A DNA stretch of 30,182 nucleotides from Schizochytrium sp. CCTCC M209059 (lineage: Eukaryota; Sar; Bigyra; Thraustochytrida; Thraustochytriidae), in the NCBI GenBank assembly GCA_000818945.1, contig KN805419.1, positions 114,510 through 144,691 of the forward strand, read 5' to 3'. The notes below the pieces were generated by a model. It made no database searches. It saw only the letters and a list, made by a program, of their open reading frames with translations, and had not been told where the DNA came from. A program made the translations under genes and the position numbers. Below are positions 1 through 9,567 of this stretch, piece by piece (position 1 is the first letter of the stretch; the number at the start of each line of letters is the position of its first letter).

Positions 1-1817
1 GGGGGGGCGTGGGAGGGGGTGGGGCCAAGGCGAGCGCAGCGGCCGGGCGCGCGGGCGCGGGCGCGGGCGCGGGCGCGGAGGTGCGGGCGCGGTGGCCTCC
101 ATTCACGAGCACCCTGCCGACGAGAGGCTGCGAGCCGGGGGCACTCTGGGAGATTTCAAGCACAACCCTTTTATGAGGCCCGGAAAAGGCCCGGCCTCGC
201 GGAGGCGTCGGGACCAGGAACGTCCGGAGTGGACCCCATGGTTGATGGGGGTATACGGGGAGTCTTAGGAAAGATAGGTCTGGATGCCCCGCGAAGAAGG
301 AGGGGCCCGGTGGAAGAAGAGGCGGAGACGTGCGCGGTGCGCCCCGCCACAAACCTGTGGAAAAGCGCCGTCGACTGGCCGACGATCCGAGAGGATTGTC
401 TTCGAGACCGCCGCCAAGGGCATCATTTGCATGTCGCAGCAGCAGTGTAGCTGCAGGCAGTCGGAAATGTCGGCACGGCTACGGGGCGAACAGTGGTCGG
501 GTAAATGGGGAGCTTTATAGTTGTTGCCTGGCTCAGCTTTTATCCACCTAGTGGATACCGGGTTGGAACAAGACGATGACGACGTCGGCACGCTCTCAAA
601 GTTGTAAATAACGCGTGCGTGCCGGTTCGGTGATGGAATGATTACCGTCAGCAGCAGCAGCTGCAGCATGTCGTGGCGTCGAACGCCATAACGTCATGAT
701 GATGACGAGGAATGTTTAGAGGCACAGAAAGAGGCAGAGGCACCTCCGGAGAGAAGCAATAATGAAGACGGCCACGCCGGGCGAATTTATGATGCATAAT
801 ACGTACGTACAATGCCCAGGCATGAAAAATGTGGGCAATCGACATAGATCTCCACTGCCACTGCGAGGCGAGGCGAACAATCGGCAGCTCGCGGCCAGCT
901 GCAGCAGTGAACCGGGAAAGACAAGTTGCCGTTGAGGAGGAGGTGTAAAAGCATTCTCGTTTGCAGAAAAGGCTACGTTGCTGTGACAGAGGCGAGGCTG
1001 GCTGGCAGCTGGATGCTCCGGTTTCAGTCATGAGGCTTACTTTCATCATCATCGTCGGCGTCGTCGTCGTCGGTGATTCCTGTCGCTCTCGTTCGTGTCG
1101 CTCGCACCGTCATCTTTTGGGAAAGATTGTTCCGAGCGGTGCAGCCACTTGGGCTGCTACTCACATCCCTGTCACTGAGGCAGTCATAATGTAGTCAGAA
1201 AAGGCAAAAGTTCGGAGTCTCGTCTCTCGGGACGTCTCGAACATGAGATTGCCCTTTATTGTTGTTACACTTATTTTATTTACCCAAAAGGTAGACAAGG
1301 CGGCTAACTCATTAGCGCAGTCGCTGCACTTGCTGCTGGCGGCAAAGCGCATTTCACACGCACCAGCCTCGTAGCGCGTGCCACGTTGCGTATCTGCAGG
1401 CTTGCACGTCCATCCACCAGGCTCCTGCTACTCGACACACACGAGTCCAAGTGGCACTCGGGTGGCCGCCCCAAAAGATGGCACAATGTAAGATATCCTA
1501 GCGAACTCAAAGTCCCATGTCCGATGGCGTTCTAGCTGCGCGTAAGGAGGTCTATGCGTAGCATTTCCTACCGCGCGGCTAGCGGAGTACAGAAAAACCT
1601 GGTCTTGGGCAAAGATCTGCGACTTGTGCTTTGACTCTCGCAGAAATCCTCGCATCACAGGTCGCTGCGAGCGAGCGAGCGAGCGAGGGAGCGTCGCGCG
1701 CCACGGCAGTCCCGCGTCTTGGCGTAGCGCGAGCTGGTGCTGGCCGAGAGGAACCGCGGCGATCTTGGTGTGCGGCGAGGCCTTTGCAGGAAAGCTTGGA
1801 GCGAGCTGATCACCACC
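1..1817. other. Left non-coding stretch, no recognisable gene
   Basis: No ORF here resembles a known protein; those present are short and low in complexity. The first 80 bases carry a G/C-only hexamer-like repeat (GCGGGC units, about 48-78). CAT/GTC-type triplet runs lie near 1043-1072. Two AATAAA-like signals read on the minus strand around 1255-1275, which could end a minus-strand transcript, but no matching gene is visible. The right end is presumably the promoter and leader of the GST gene. Confidence 0.5.
1667..1692. repeat. (GCGA)n tetranucleotide microsatellite
   Basis: About six tandem GCGA units lie roughly 130-150 bases before the ATG of the GST-zeta gene. They probably fall in its promoter or 5' leader. 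Confidence 0.85.
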
Positions 1818-2585
1818 ATGACCACGGGCGAGGACGAGACTGCGGCGCGCGCCACGAAGCGCGTCAAGACCGGCGAGGAGGTGGCGCAAGAGGAGGGGGA
1901 GAAGAAGGAGACCTCCGTGGAGGAGAAACGCGAGCTGACGCTGTACTCGTACTGGAGAAGCAGCTGCTCGTGGAGGGTTCGGATGGCCCTGGCAGCCAAA
2001 GGAATCGAGTACAGATACAAGGCAGTGAGCCTGATCAAGGATGGAGGCGAGCACCGTCAGAAAGAGTATGAGACGATGAATCCCATGCAACAGGTGCCTG
2101 CATTGGTTGACGTGGACGAATTCGTCGTGACCCAGTCGGTGGCCATTCTCGAGTACCTCGAGGAGAGATACCCGGATACGCCGCGACTGCTGCCGGACGA
2201 TGTCAAGCAGCGTGCGCGCGTGCGGCGCATCGTGGAGATCATCAACTCCGGCACGCAACCGATTCAGAACATGCGCGTTCTTAACAAAATTGAGGCTCTT
2301 GGAGGCAACAAACTCGCCTGGGCTAAAGAGGCCATTGAGGAAGGTTTCGTTGCGCTCGAGGCAGAGTTGCAGCGCGTTCCGAACCGCAAAGAGGGCGATT
2401 ATTGCATTGGCGAGACGCTGACTCTTGCTGACTGTGCTCTTGTTCCTCAAGTGTACAACGCAAGTCGGTTCAAAGTGGACATGACCAGGTTCCCTCTGAT
2501 TGAAAAGGTGAACAAGGCCCTTGAGGACCACCCAGCCGTGCAAAAGTCTCATCCAGACTTTCAGCCTGACGCGCCCATGAACTGA
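1818..2585 (+). CDS. GSTZ1: Zeta-class glutathione S-transferase / maleylacetoacetate isomerase
   Basis: Family role: glutathione-dependent cis-trans isomerisation of maleylacetoacetate to fumarylacetoacetate in tyrosine/phenylalanine breakdown, plus glutathione conjugation. The 255-residue product carries the zeta signature SSCSWRVRMAL at residues 48-58, with the catalytic Ser/Ser/Cys cluster. The thioredoxin-fold motif follows (MNPMQQVPALV, then QSVAILEYLEERYP), and then the helical C-terminal domain with TLADCALVPQVYNA. The frame opens upstream at a GTG near 1737, but 1818 is the first in-frame ATG and has an ACC context, so I chose it. About 38 charged residues precede the GST fold; human GSTZ1 is about 216 residues. 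This extension contains a KRVK patch and is acidic overall; its role is unknown. The gene converges on the Peter Pan-like gene, with 337 bp between stops. Confidence 0.93.
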   Translation: MTTGEDETAARATKRVKTGEEVAQEEGEKKETSVEEKRELTLYSYWRSSCSWRVRMALAAKGIEYRYKAVSLIKDGGEHRQKEYETMNPMQQVPALVDVDEFVVTQSVAILEYLEERYPDTPRLLPDDVKQRARVRRIVEIINSGTQPIQNMRVLNKIEALGGNKLAWAKEAIEEGFVALEAELQRVPNRKEGDYCIGETLTLADCALVPQVYNASRFKVDMTRFPLIEKVNKALEDHPAVQKSHPDFQPDAPMN

Positions 2586-2922
2586 TTTTGCCATGCTCTA
2601 GCCTCACCCATTTCTCTTTCTCTTTCTCTTTTGTGAGGTATATCTTGCACCGGTACTTCTTCCCTCCCTCCCTCCTTCCCTCCCTCCCTCCTTCCCCGAC
2701 TTTAACTTATTCTTCAAAAATCAAATCACTCCTTTTTCATTGAAACAACTCGTCTAGAATTCTCCCGTGCGCCTCGTCGTCGGCCGGTTATTGTGTAGCC
2801 ATGGCTAATCAATCCAACCCAACCTATTCGATACTTGCTACGGTAGTTGATATGGTGCATGCGTGTGTGCGGAAGGCGCCGACCCATATCGATCGGGTTG
2901 CCTGACAAGTACACGCGCGTCT
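2586..2922. other. Convergent 3' intergenic gap with pyrimidine tract
   Basis: This gap lies between the stops of the GST and Peter Pan-like genes. It holds CTTT-type repeats (about 2610-2632) and a CCCT/CCTT pyrimidine run (about 2661-2698), presumably in the GST 3' UTR. No gene is seen. Confidence 0.7.
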
Positions 2923-4300
2923 TTACTTTTTGGGTCTCTTGGCTTGTTCCTTGCCCGCCGATTTTTTGCCAGCGGCCTGGCCACCACCAGACGCAGATGC
3001 CTCTTGGGCCTCTTCGGCGCGCTTGCGTTTCTCAGCACGACGAGCGAGCTTCTCCTCCTTTTCCTTGCGCTTGCGCTCGACGTTGGCCTCCTGAATAGCC
3101 TTACGCTCCTCCTTGACGCGCTTGCGCTCCTCATGCATCTGGCGCAGCTCAATGATCTCATCCTTGGTGCGCTCATTGTATCTGTGGTACTGCACTTCGC
3201 CACCAAAGACGCCATCCTCCACCTTGATAAGCTCAAGCGTCATGCGCGGGCCAATTTCTGAAAGGCGCACGACGGACTGATTCTGCTCGCTCGCCGCGGC
3301 CCGATCCGCGGTCCCACTAGACTTTTCAAACTTTTCACGAATTTTGCGCATCTTGTGTTTTTGAATCAGGCGAGTTTTCTCGTGCACCTGCCCCAGCTGT
3401 TTGCGAGGATCCAGATCTACACATGCCTCATCGTCCTCGAACTCGCTCTCGGAAGTGGGGTATCCCGTTTGCATCTCGAGCATATCGCTAATATCTTTGG
3501 CAGTCGACATGTTGGGAAGCTTTGCACGAAGAACGGCCTTGACCTGACGGGTAACGCCACGAGGTTTGGTACGAACCATGAAGTGGCGGACCTCAATGGA
3601 CTCATCCTCTTCGTTTAGGTGAAGCAGGAGAACACGCTTACAGTCGGCAAGACGAACGGTCTTGACGTTGATGGCCGGGAACATTGACTGGAAGGCAAGC
3701 GAGACGACCTTGAGGTGACGTTTCTCCGCAAGTATAGATTCCTCAAAATTGTTGAGTACAACCAGTGGCGGGGGCGGCATGCAGCGCCAACTCGGGATCG
3801 TACACGCGCCGTTGCGCCTTGCGGAGCGGGTTGCTGAGCGTGTAGCGAGCAATTCGGAACGCGAGCGTGGGGCCGTGCGGCAGACGCGTGACACGCAGCG
3901 TCGGTGTGCTCGTCGCCTGCGAGACAACAAGGAGATGGCTCACGCCTAGGGGACCTGCCGCCATAACGTAATCTTTGAGCACGGCATTGCGACGTTCGCG
4001 CAGTTTCGTCGCGGTATAAGGACCCATGACCTTGCGCAAATCCTCGACGAGATCTGTGAGATGGCCGCCGGCGCGCCCGTGTCTCACGACAATGCTGCGC
4101 GGCACATCCTTGCCTTCAGCATCTTTGCTAAAATTCGTGGTATGCGGCCTTTCGCGAGCTTCCTCCTGCTCCCTGAGTTTCTTCGCGTCCACTGGCGCCA
4201 GCAAGGCCTTGGCCGCAGCACCGGCAGAGAGCTTCTTGCCCGCGCTTGCCACAGGAATGTGCGTGCGCGTCTTGACGCGCCGCTTTCCGCGACGGGGCAT
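2923..4300 (-). CDS. PPAN: Peter Pan/SSF1-type Brix ribosome biogenesis factor, split by an apparent one-base frameshift
   Basis: Family role: nucleolar Brix-domain factor needed for 27S pre-rRNA processing and 60S subunit assembly. The N-terminal part (3779-4300) starts at a Kozak-like ATG (A at -3) with a basic leader and holds LRKVMGPYTATKLRERR, AAGPLGVSHLLVVS and RLPHGPTLAFRIARY, matching the PPAN half-domain. The homology then continues in another frame (2923-3777) with PPPLVVLNNF, MFPAINVKTVRLADCKRVLLL and the family hallmark VRLSEIGPRMTLELIKVEDG. It ends in a Lys/Glu-rich coiled tail and a basic KRPKK end. Together the parts make about 458 residues, close to yeast SSF1 and human PPAN. 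The junction falls in a C5 run (plus-strand G5 at 3770-3774); one base fewer there would make the frame continuous. No residues seem to be missing, which argues against an intron. A base-call error or a true recent frameshift are both possible. Confidence 0.9.
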
Positions 4301-4860
4301 CCTTTCCTGCGCTCTGTCTCGGCCGCCCCTGCTCTCTTTCTCTCGCGCGCAATCGGCAGCCCGCGGCGATGACCTGCGTCCCGAGTTCTTGTTCTGGCCG
4401 CCCGCCACTCGCGCCACTCATCGCTGCGCAACGCCAATTCCACGTGCGCAACGCATTTCACTTCCGCAGAGCTTTCTCTTGATATGGATCGCTTGCTCTC
4501 TCTTGGTGGCAAAGCAATGCTTGAACATAGGCAAGCGAGCTGACGGGTCGGTGGCGCGGGACGGGCTCACGGAGCGGGCTCTGTGGCCGTCACCCGAGGC
4601 GAGCAGGTGGTGTATAAGCAGGAAACACGGCGTGGACCGCGCCCAAGAACTGAGTACGAGGCCAGCCGCCCGCCGCATCTAGTGAGAGCTAGCTGGCCGT
4701 CGTCGTCAACGTTGTCGTCGTCGTCGTTGTTTAAAAAAAAAAAGGTTATTACGGACGGAAGGCGCCGAGGCTGCGTGAAGACCAGAGCGAGCGAAATCTC
4801 GCGCGTTGCCTTGCCTGCTGCGTCTTTGGCATAGGCGGGCAAGCAAACTGTCTTGACTCC
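4301..4860. promoter_or_regulatory. Divergent upstream region between PPAN-like and THOC6-like genes
   Basis: These 560 bases separate two start codons on opposite strands, so both promoters should lie here. Visible elements are a GTATAA sequence near 4610, GTC/GTT triplet runs at 4696-4730 and an A12 tract at 4733-4744. The PPAN frame stays open upstream of 4300 (to about 4417) without recognisable homology. I see no separate gene. Confidence 0.5.
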
Positions 4861-6006
4861 ATGTGGATTTTCGCGCTCGATTTCGCGCCCGACCCGCGAT
4901 GGCTCATTAGCGGTACGTCCACGGGCGAGCTCGTGAGTTGGGATATCGACGCAGCGCAAGGCCGGTTGGCACGCGAGGCAGGGGCAGTAGATGGACAAGG
5001 AACCCGTGCTAGCGGAGGCAATGTCGTTAAGGGTGCTATTCACCCCAAAGATCCTACCGCGGCGGCGGCGGCGGCTGCTGCTTCTTTAGTAGCGTCTGCA
5101 AAAGATGGCAGCGACGATGCGGAAGATGGCCCTGTCGCTCCTCGAATTGCAACAAGGTCCTTTCGCGCGCACGAGAGCGCAATTTACACCCTAGCCCAGC
5201 ATCGTGATGCCAATCTCGTATTCACGGGTGCAGATGAAGAAATCAGAGTCTGGCGCGCACCTTGGGCCGAGGAGCATAGTTCGCCGAGCCATGTTGCAGA
5301 ATTTCGCGTCCCGCAAATTAAAGGAGCCCGGGGCGCGCTCTCTCCGGTGGCAGAGACGAACGGCCTTGCAATGCTTGACAAGGGGGCGACGCTTGTCGCT
5401 GCAGCGGGAGATGGAAATGCCTATCTCTTTGACGTTGAAACACAAAAGCTTGTACACAAACTGCCCGGACAAGACATGCTCCATGCGGTTGTTGCAATGG
5501 AGCGATCTGGCCTTGTGGCAACCGGGTCCGAAGATGGCTTGTGCAGGTTATGGGACCCTCGACAAAGCGGAAACGAGTGCATTGCAAGTCTTGGGGGAGC
5601 AAGCCTTAGTTTTGACCTGGTAAGCGCACTCGCGGCTTCTGCAGATGAGAATTGGCTCGCCTTTGGTGGCGCGCAATCTCAGTCCAATGGCGCTCAAGTT
5701 GGTGCCGTGAGCATGGTACATGTAGCTTCGCGCCTTGTCACGAAAACAACGCAAGCGCGCACATCTTCCACGGTCCAAAGCCTCTCTTTTGCGGGGGATA
5801 ATCTTCTAGTCGCTGGCGATTCTTCTTCGCTCGAGTTTTGGAGCCGCAACATGACACAAACGAGCATTACGGTGCCATGTTCCGCGCCCTCACTGTATGG
5901 TCTCTGCTACGCTGCGCCAACGGGCATGATTGCTGTGAGTGGAAGCGCTGACTATATCGACATTTTCTCAGAGGCGCGAGACCTACTCATGTCTCTTGCC
6001 GCATAG
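4861..6006 (+). CDS. THOC6: WD40-repeat protein, probably THO complex subunit 6 (THOC6)
   Basis: Family role: THOC6 is a WD40 beta-propeller subunit of THO/TREX, which couples transcription to mRNA export in the nucleus. The 381-residue product shows WD-type blades: FALDFAPDPRWLISGTSTGE then VSWDI near residue 29; RAHESAIYTLAQHRD then DEEIRVW; VAAAGDGNAYLFDVET; VATGSEDGLCRLWDPR; and a last blade ending ISGSADYIDIFSE-like. The order, the RAH(E/D)S-(I/V)Y element and the short VDVF-like C-terminus fit THOC6 (341 residues in human). An alanine run (about residues 64-71, from GCG repeats) and acidic residues sit in the loop after blade 1. ATG 4861 is the first in-frame ATG after a stop at 4732, but its context is weak (T at -3). 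A short N-terminal exon could be missing. Other WD40 families remain possible. Confidence 0.7.
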   Translation: MWIFALDFAPDPRWLISGTSTGELVSWDIDAAQGRLAREAGAVDGQGTRASGGNVVKGAIHPKDPTAAAAAAAASLVASAKDGSDDAEDGPVAPRIATRSFRAHESAIYTLAQHRDANLVFTGADEEIRVWRAPWAEEHSSPSHVAEFRVPQIKGARGALSPVAETNGLAMLDKGATLVAAAGDGNAYLFDVETQKLVHKLPGQDMLHAVVAMERSGLVATGSEDGLCRLWDPRQSGNECIASLGGASLSFDLVSALAASADENWLAFGGAQSQSNGAQVGAVSMVHVASRLVTKTTQARTSSTVQSLSFAGDNLLVAGDSSSLEFWSRNMTQTSITVPCSAPSLYGLCYAAPTGMIAVSGSADYIDIFSEARDLLMSLAA

Positions 6007-6537
6007 ACAACCACCGTCTTTACTGTACGCATGCGATATCTGGCTGCAAACGACGTGGGCCCGGATCCTTTCTTCTGAGACCTGCTCGTGTCTCACGCCG
6101 CGTATCGACCTCTTTCAGCGTGTATGTGTGTGTGTGTTCGAGATTGTGCGCAAGCAGCCGAGGTCCGAGTCGTTTCTTGTCCATCTTTCGTGGGAGACAC
6201 GTAGCGGGGACTGTCGCATGGTTGCATTGCGCAAAGGTAATTTTATTGGCAGTCCAAATCGTTTGTCGTGGGTAGCGAGAGACTTTGCGAGCATAATGTG
6301 AACTAAAAAATCAAAGAAGAAGAAAAAGATTGGTATACGATATGTTACTCGCACAAGCTGACCTATTCCAAGTTAATCTGGACTAAGGCTCAAACGAGAG
6401 ATTTCTCTTTCATTTTTTCCTCTGTGCGATCTAAACTAACAGACTTGTAAATGCGCGATCGACAACGTCTCCGCGTCAATCCCAAGTTATACATGGAGGG
6501 AAAATCCCTTCTCACTCTCTCTCTCTCTCTTTCTCTC
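6007..6537. other. Convergent 3' gap between THOC6-like and NEK-like genes
   Basis: No gene is seen. A TG dinucleotide run lies at about 6121-6138. A CT-rich run (about 6508-6537) abuts the kinase stop and reads as GA repeats in the kinase mRNA. The area near 6300-6340 is A/T-rich and may hold polyadenylation signals for both genes. Confidence 0.6.
6508..6537. repeat. (CT)n / (GA)n run directly after the kinase stop codon
   Basis: About ten CT dinucleotides, a TTT break, then a few more run up to the minus-strand TGA at 6538-6540. The kinase 3' UTR therefore opens with a GA-rich repeat. Confidence 0.85.
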
Positions 6538-8526
6538 TCATCGAGGAATTGACTGCTGCACACGCTGCTGATGGCGAAAGGCAGCGGGTTCGTGGCGGGA
6601 AACAAAGTCTCGATTGATGAGTCCTCGCGCACGCGCTGCGGCAAGCTCTGCGCGTCTCGAGGCATCGGAGGAAGATGGACGAGTGAAACCCGGAGACGGA
6701 CTTGGCGAACGCGATGTGCCTTTGGAAGACGATGACGAAGACGAGGATGCCGGCGTGCGAAGAGGACGAAGCTGCTGTCGAGTAGGTGTCACTTTCTGCA
6801 GCGGGCTTCTTCGCATGGAAGTGGCCGGACGCGGTTTTGTTGCGCCTGGCGAGACCTTGATAGGGCCCTTGCTCGGTGTGGCTGCCGACGAGGCTGGCCT
6901 TGGCGCAAGGTTTTCTTGCTGGAACATGGGGGAGACGAACTGACGCTGCGGCCCCGAGTGAAGAGAGCGTGCAGAGGAAGGGGTTGCGCGACGCGAGGGA
7001 GCCGCGCCGTCTGCAAAGCCCGTCGTTGCTGGTGGAGACCCGCGCGAAATCACTCCGCGCCGTCGGTCCGAGCCAGTTGCGGGTCTTTGCCGCTGGGGTC
7101 GCGTAGAAAGTCGTGGCGTGATGAGCGTCTCTTGCTCCTCGGCAGGATCACGGCTGTGGATGCTGTCTGCGGTATCGTGGTTTTCGCGGTTTTTGTGGTT
7201 TCGCACGCCTCGGGCGTGGTTGCCGTCATCGTCGTCATCGTCGTCATCGCTGGCGCAGGCATCAACAGTGAGTCTAAATCCACGATGATCGGCAAGAGAT
7301 CCATGGCTGAGGGTCGAGAGAGTCTCGGATGCAGAGGTTGGCGTCGTAGCAGCCGTGACGGCGGACTTGCGCTGGCGAGCGGCGAACTCTGCTTCGAGAT
7401 CGGCGGTACGAGACTCACGGGCCGCGAGCGCCTCTTCGCGGTGAACGAGAGCGTCTTCTTGCTCGCGCACGGCTTGCTCTCGACGTCGGACCTCATCTTC
7501 ACGCTCGGCAAGCTGTTTTTCTTTGATGCGGAGAGCGTGCTCTTTATTGCGAATCTCCTTGGCACGGGCCGCGAGCGCCGCCTCGGCTTTGGACGATGCA
7601 GCAGAAGAAGTCGCCGAGGTCGACCCCTCGGTAGACTCGGACGCACGTGCCATGCTACGCGTAATACTTTCTCGTGCTCGTACGACGTAGCTGCCGACAC
7701 GGGGCAAGCTCATGAGCTGCGACACAGAAGGTCGTCTGGTAGGACTAAGGGTAAGCATGGACTGCACGACGGCCTGAAGCTCATCGGAATAACGCATGGG
7801 GATGCGAGAGAATCGGCCCGCGCTGATGCGCTTGCCAAGCGATACGACGTTTGCGGCCTCAAAGGGAGGGCGCAGTGCGCACATTTCGTAAATGAGGCAA
7901 CCAAGAGCCCAAATGTCAGACTTTTCGTTGTAGCGTTTCTCGTTGATGAGCTCGGGGCTCATGTAGTAGGGTGTGCCGACATTTGTGTAGGCGAATTGGC
8001 TTTCGGCGCCGAGCTCCTTGGCCAGGCCAAAGTCGCCCACCTTGATGTTCATGTCGCGGTCGAGGAAGATGTTGCACGGCTTGATGTCGCGATGCAGAAT
8101 AATGTCCTTGCGGTTATGACAGGCCTCAAAGGCGAGGAGGAGCTGCGCCAGGAACTTCCAAACGCGGGTCTCCTCAAAATGGGACCTGTCGCGACGCATG
8201 CGCTTAATTTGGCGGCCCATGTCGCCATTCTCGCAGTATTCCATGATGATGTATATTTTTGCTGCGCGCTTGTCGAGCACGCGGTCAAAGTACTGCACCA
8301 CGTGCCTGTGCTTGAGCTCGCGCAGGATGTTTACCTCGGACACGACGAGCTGTTTTTCCTTTTCAGACATTTGCCCGTACGAGAGCACCTTGCACACCAG
8401 CGTCCTGCTGTCTGACCGCCTCCGCACCTTGAGCACCTCCCCGAAAGACCCGCGCCCGATCACACACAGCTCTGCATACAGCTCCGCGAAGCTGGCGCCG
8501 CTGGCGGCCCCTCCGCTGCGGCCCAT
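6538..8526 (-). CDS. NEK2: NIMA-related serine/threonine kinase, NEK2 type
   Basis: Family role: NEK2-type kinases control centrosome/basal-body cohesion, cilia and mitosis. The 662-residue product has every kinase landmark: glycine loop IGRGSFGEV (23-31), VCK Lys46, alpha-C Glu64 in VSEVNILRELKHRHVVQY, hinge IIMEYCENGDM, HRD 145-147 with KPCN, DFG 165-167, and GTPYYMSPE after the activation segment. YNEKSDIWALGCLIYEMCAL and RIPMRYSDEL are close to NEK2. A coiled coil of repeated RExE/REE heptads follows (about residues 300-390), then a disordered tail with an eight-Asp run and Ser/Pro-rich sequence. The start at 8526 begins MGRSGG just before the kinase domain; upstream in-frame sequence is low-complexity and looks like leader. 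Its upstream DNA is shared with the divergent coiled-coil gene. Confidence 0.93.
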   Translation of the reverse strand: MGRSGGAASGASFAELYAELCVIGRGSFGEVLKVRRRSDSRTLVCKVLSYGQMSEKEKQLVVSEVNILRELKHRHVVQYFDRVLDKRAAKIYIIMEYCENGDMGRQIKRMRRDRSHFEETRVWKFLAQLLLAFEACHNRKDIILHRDIKPCNIFLDRDMNIKVGDFGLAKELGAESQFAYTNVGTPYYMSPELINEKRYNEKSDIWALGCLIYEMCALRPPFEAANVVSLGKRISAGRFSRIPMRYSDELQAVVQSMLTLSPTRRPSVSQLMSLPRVGSYVVRARESITRSMARASESTEGSTSATSSAASSKAEAALAARAKEIRNKEHALRIKEKQLAEREDEVRRREQAVREQEDALVHREEALAARESRTADLEAEFAARQRKSAVTAATTPTSASETLSTLSHGSLADHRGFRLTVDACASDDDDDDDDGNHARGVRNHKNRENHDTADSIHSRDPAEEQETLITPRLSTRPQRQRPATGSDRRRGVISRGSPPATTGFADGAAPSRRATPSSARSLHSGPQRQFVSPMFQQENLAPRPASSAATPSKGPIKVSPGATKPRPATSMRRSPLQKVTPTRQQLRPLRTPASSSSSSSSKGTSRSPSPSPGFTRPSSSDASRRAELAAARARGLINRDFVSRHEPAAFRHQQRVQQSIPR

Positions 8527-9245
8527 GCTCGTGCGCGGCGCGGCGCCCGGTCGGCCAGCGAGCTCCCGCGCGGCCTGGGCTCCGCTCGAAAGGGCTCTGT
8601 GCTGCTCTGCTCTGCGCTGCTCTGCTCGGATATGATACGATACTAGCGCTGCTGTGGCTGCGCCGCGCTTGCAACCGTCGCTCGCCTCTCTCGCCCTGGG
8701 TCCTGGCGGCCGGGTCTGCGCCTCCGCCGGCCCGAGCGGGCTCGCGAGCTCGCGGGCTCGCGGCGGGGGCGGGCTGCCGTGCAGGCTGCGCGGGGACGGA
8801 GGCGGCGGCGCTGCTCGGGGAGATGGATGGAGGGATGGATGGATGCCGCGGAGCTGCTGCTGCGATCGATGGCAAAAAACCGCCCTCTCCGAATCGACAA
8901 ACCAAGCCCGGGCGCGTGCGCTCGCGGCGAGACCGGTCGCGCGGCGGAGGTCCGCGCGCGGTGAGGCCGGCGGATCGCGGGCGGGGGAAGCGGGAAACGG
9001 GTCGGGCGCGAAAGCGCGAGGGAAATGGATGGGGTAGGTTATGGTGCAAGGTTTTCCTTTCCATTCGGGGTCTGGGACTTGCCGTGCACGGGCTCGAAGC
9101 ATGCGCGGGGTCCGGTACGCGTGAAGTGTAGTGCGTGGCAGCACCAGGGAGGTGAAAAGAGGGGGCGCGAAGAGTCGCGAACCCGGCGCGGGCGCGCGGC
9201 AGGACCGGCGGCGACAGAGACCCAACGGAGACGAACTCGTCGAGC
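8527..9245. promoter_or_regulatory. Shared upstream region of the NEK-like and coiled-coil genes
   Basis: This 719-base, very GC-rich divergent gap holds imperfect GCTCTG/CTGCTCTGC repeats at 8594-8627, a GATGGATGGA-type run at 8822-8845, and G/C-only patches. Long ORFs cross it in several frames, but they are Arg/Pro/Ala-rich with no recognisable domain. I treat it as promoter and leader sequence. Confidence 0.5.
8594..8627. repeat. Imperfect GCTCTG repeat upstream of the kinase
   Basis: Overlapping GCTCTG/CTGCTCTGC units lie about 70-100 bases before the kinase ATG. The 16-mer GCTCTGCGCTGCTCTG (8609-8624) recurs exactly at 14943-14958. A related (AGAGC)n run lies at 14222-14259. Confidence 0.75.
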
Positions 9246-9506
9246 ATGGCAGAGACGGCGGTGACGGAGGCCCTCGAGGCGATCGCGGAGGCCGTGGCGG
9301 CCCTGGAGGCCGCGGAGGGCGCGTCTCCGGCGCGGCTCAAGCTCCTGCACGCGGGCGTCCCGCCGCGGAGGGGCCGTCGGACGAGCGAGGAGGAGGAGCG
9401 CGTCTTGAACTCCTCGAGGCTGCAGCCCTCGCGCGCTGGCGAAGACGCTGACCTCGAGACCACGGGCGCACCTGGGCAGGGGCAGCAACAACAAGAAGAG
9501 CAACAG

Positions 9507-9567
<61 letters not shown>

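Noticed and set aside
1428..2594. 388-codon minus-strand ORF opposite the GST gene
   Set aside because: It is antisense to the GST gene; the His/Leu/Arg-rich product has no domain.
6916..8415. 499-codon plus-strand ORF opposite the NEK-like kinase
   Set aside because: It is antisense to the conserved kinase domain and has no recognisable motif.
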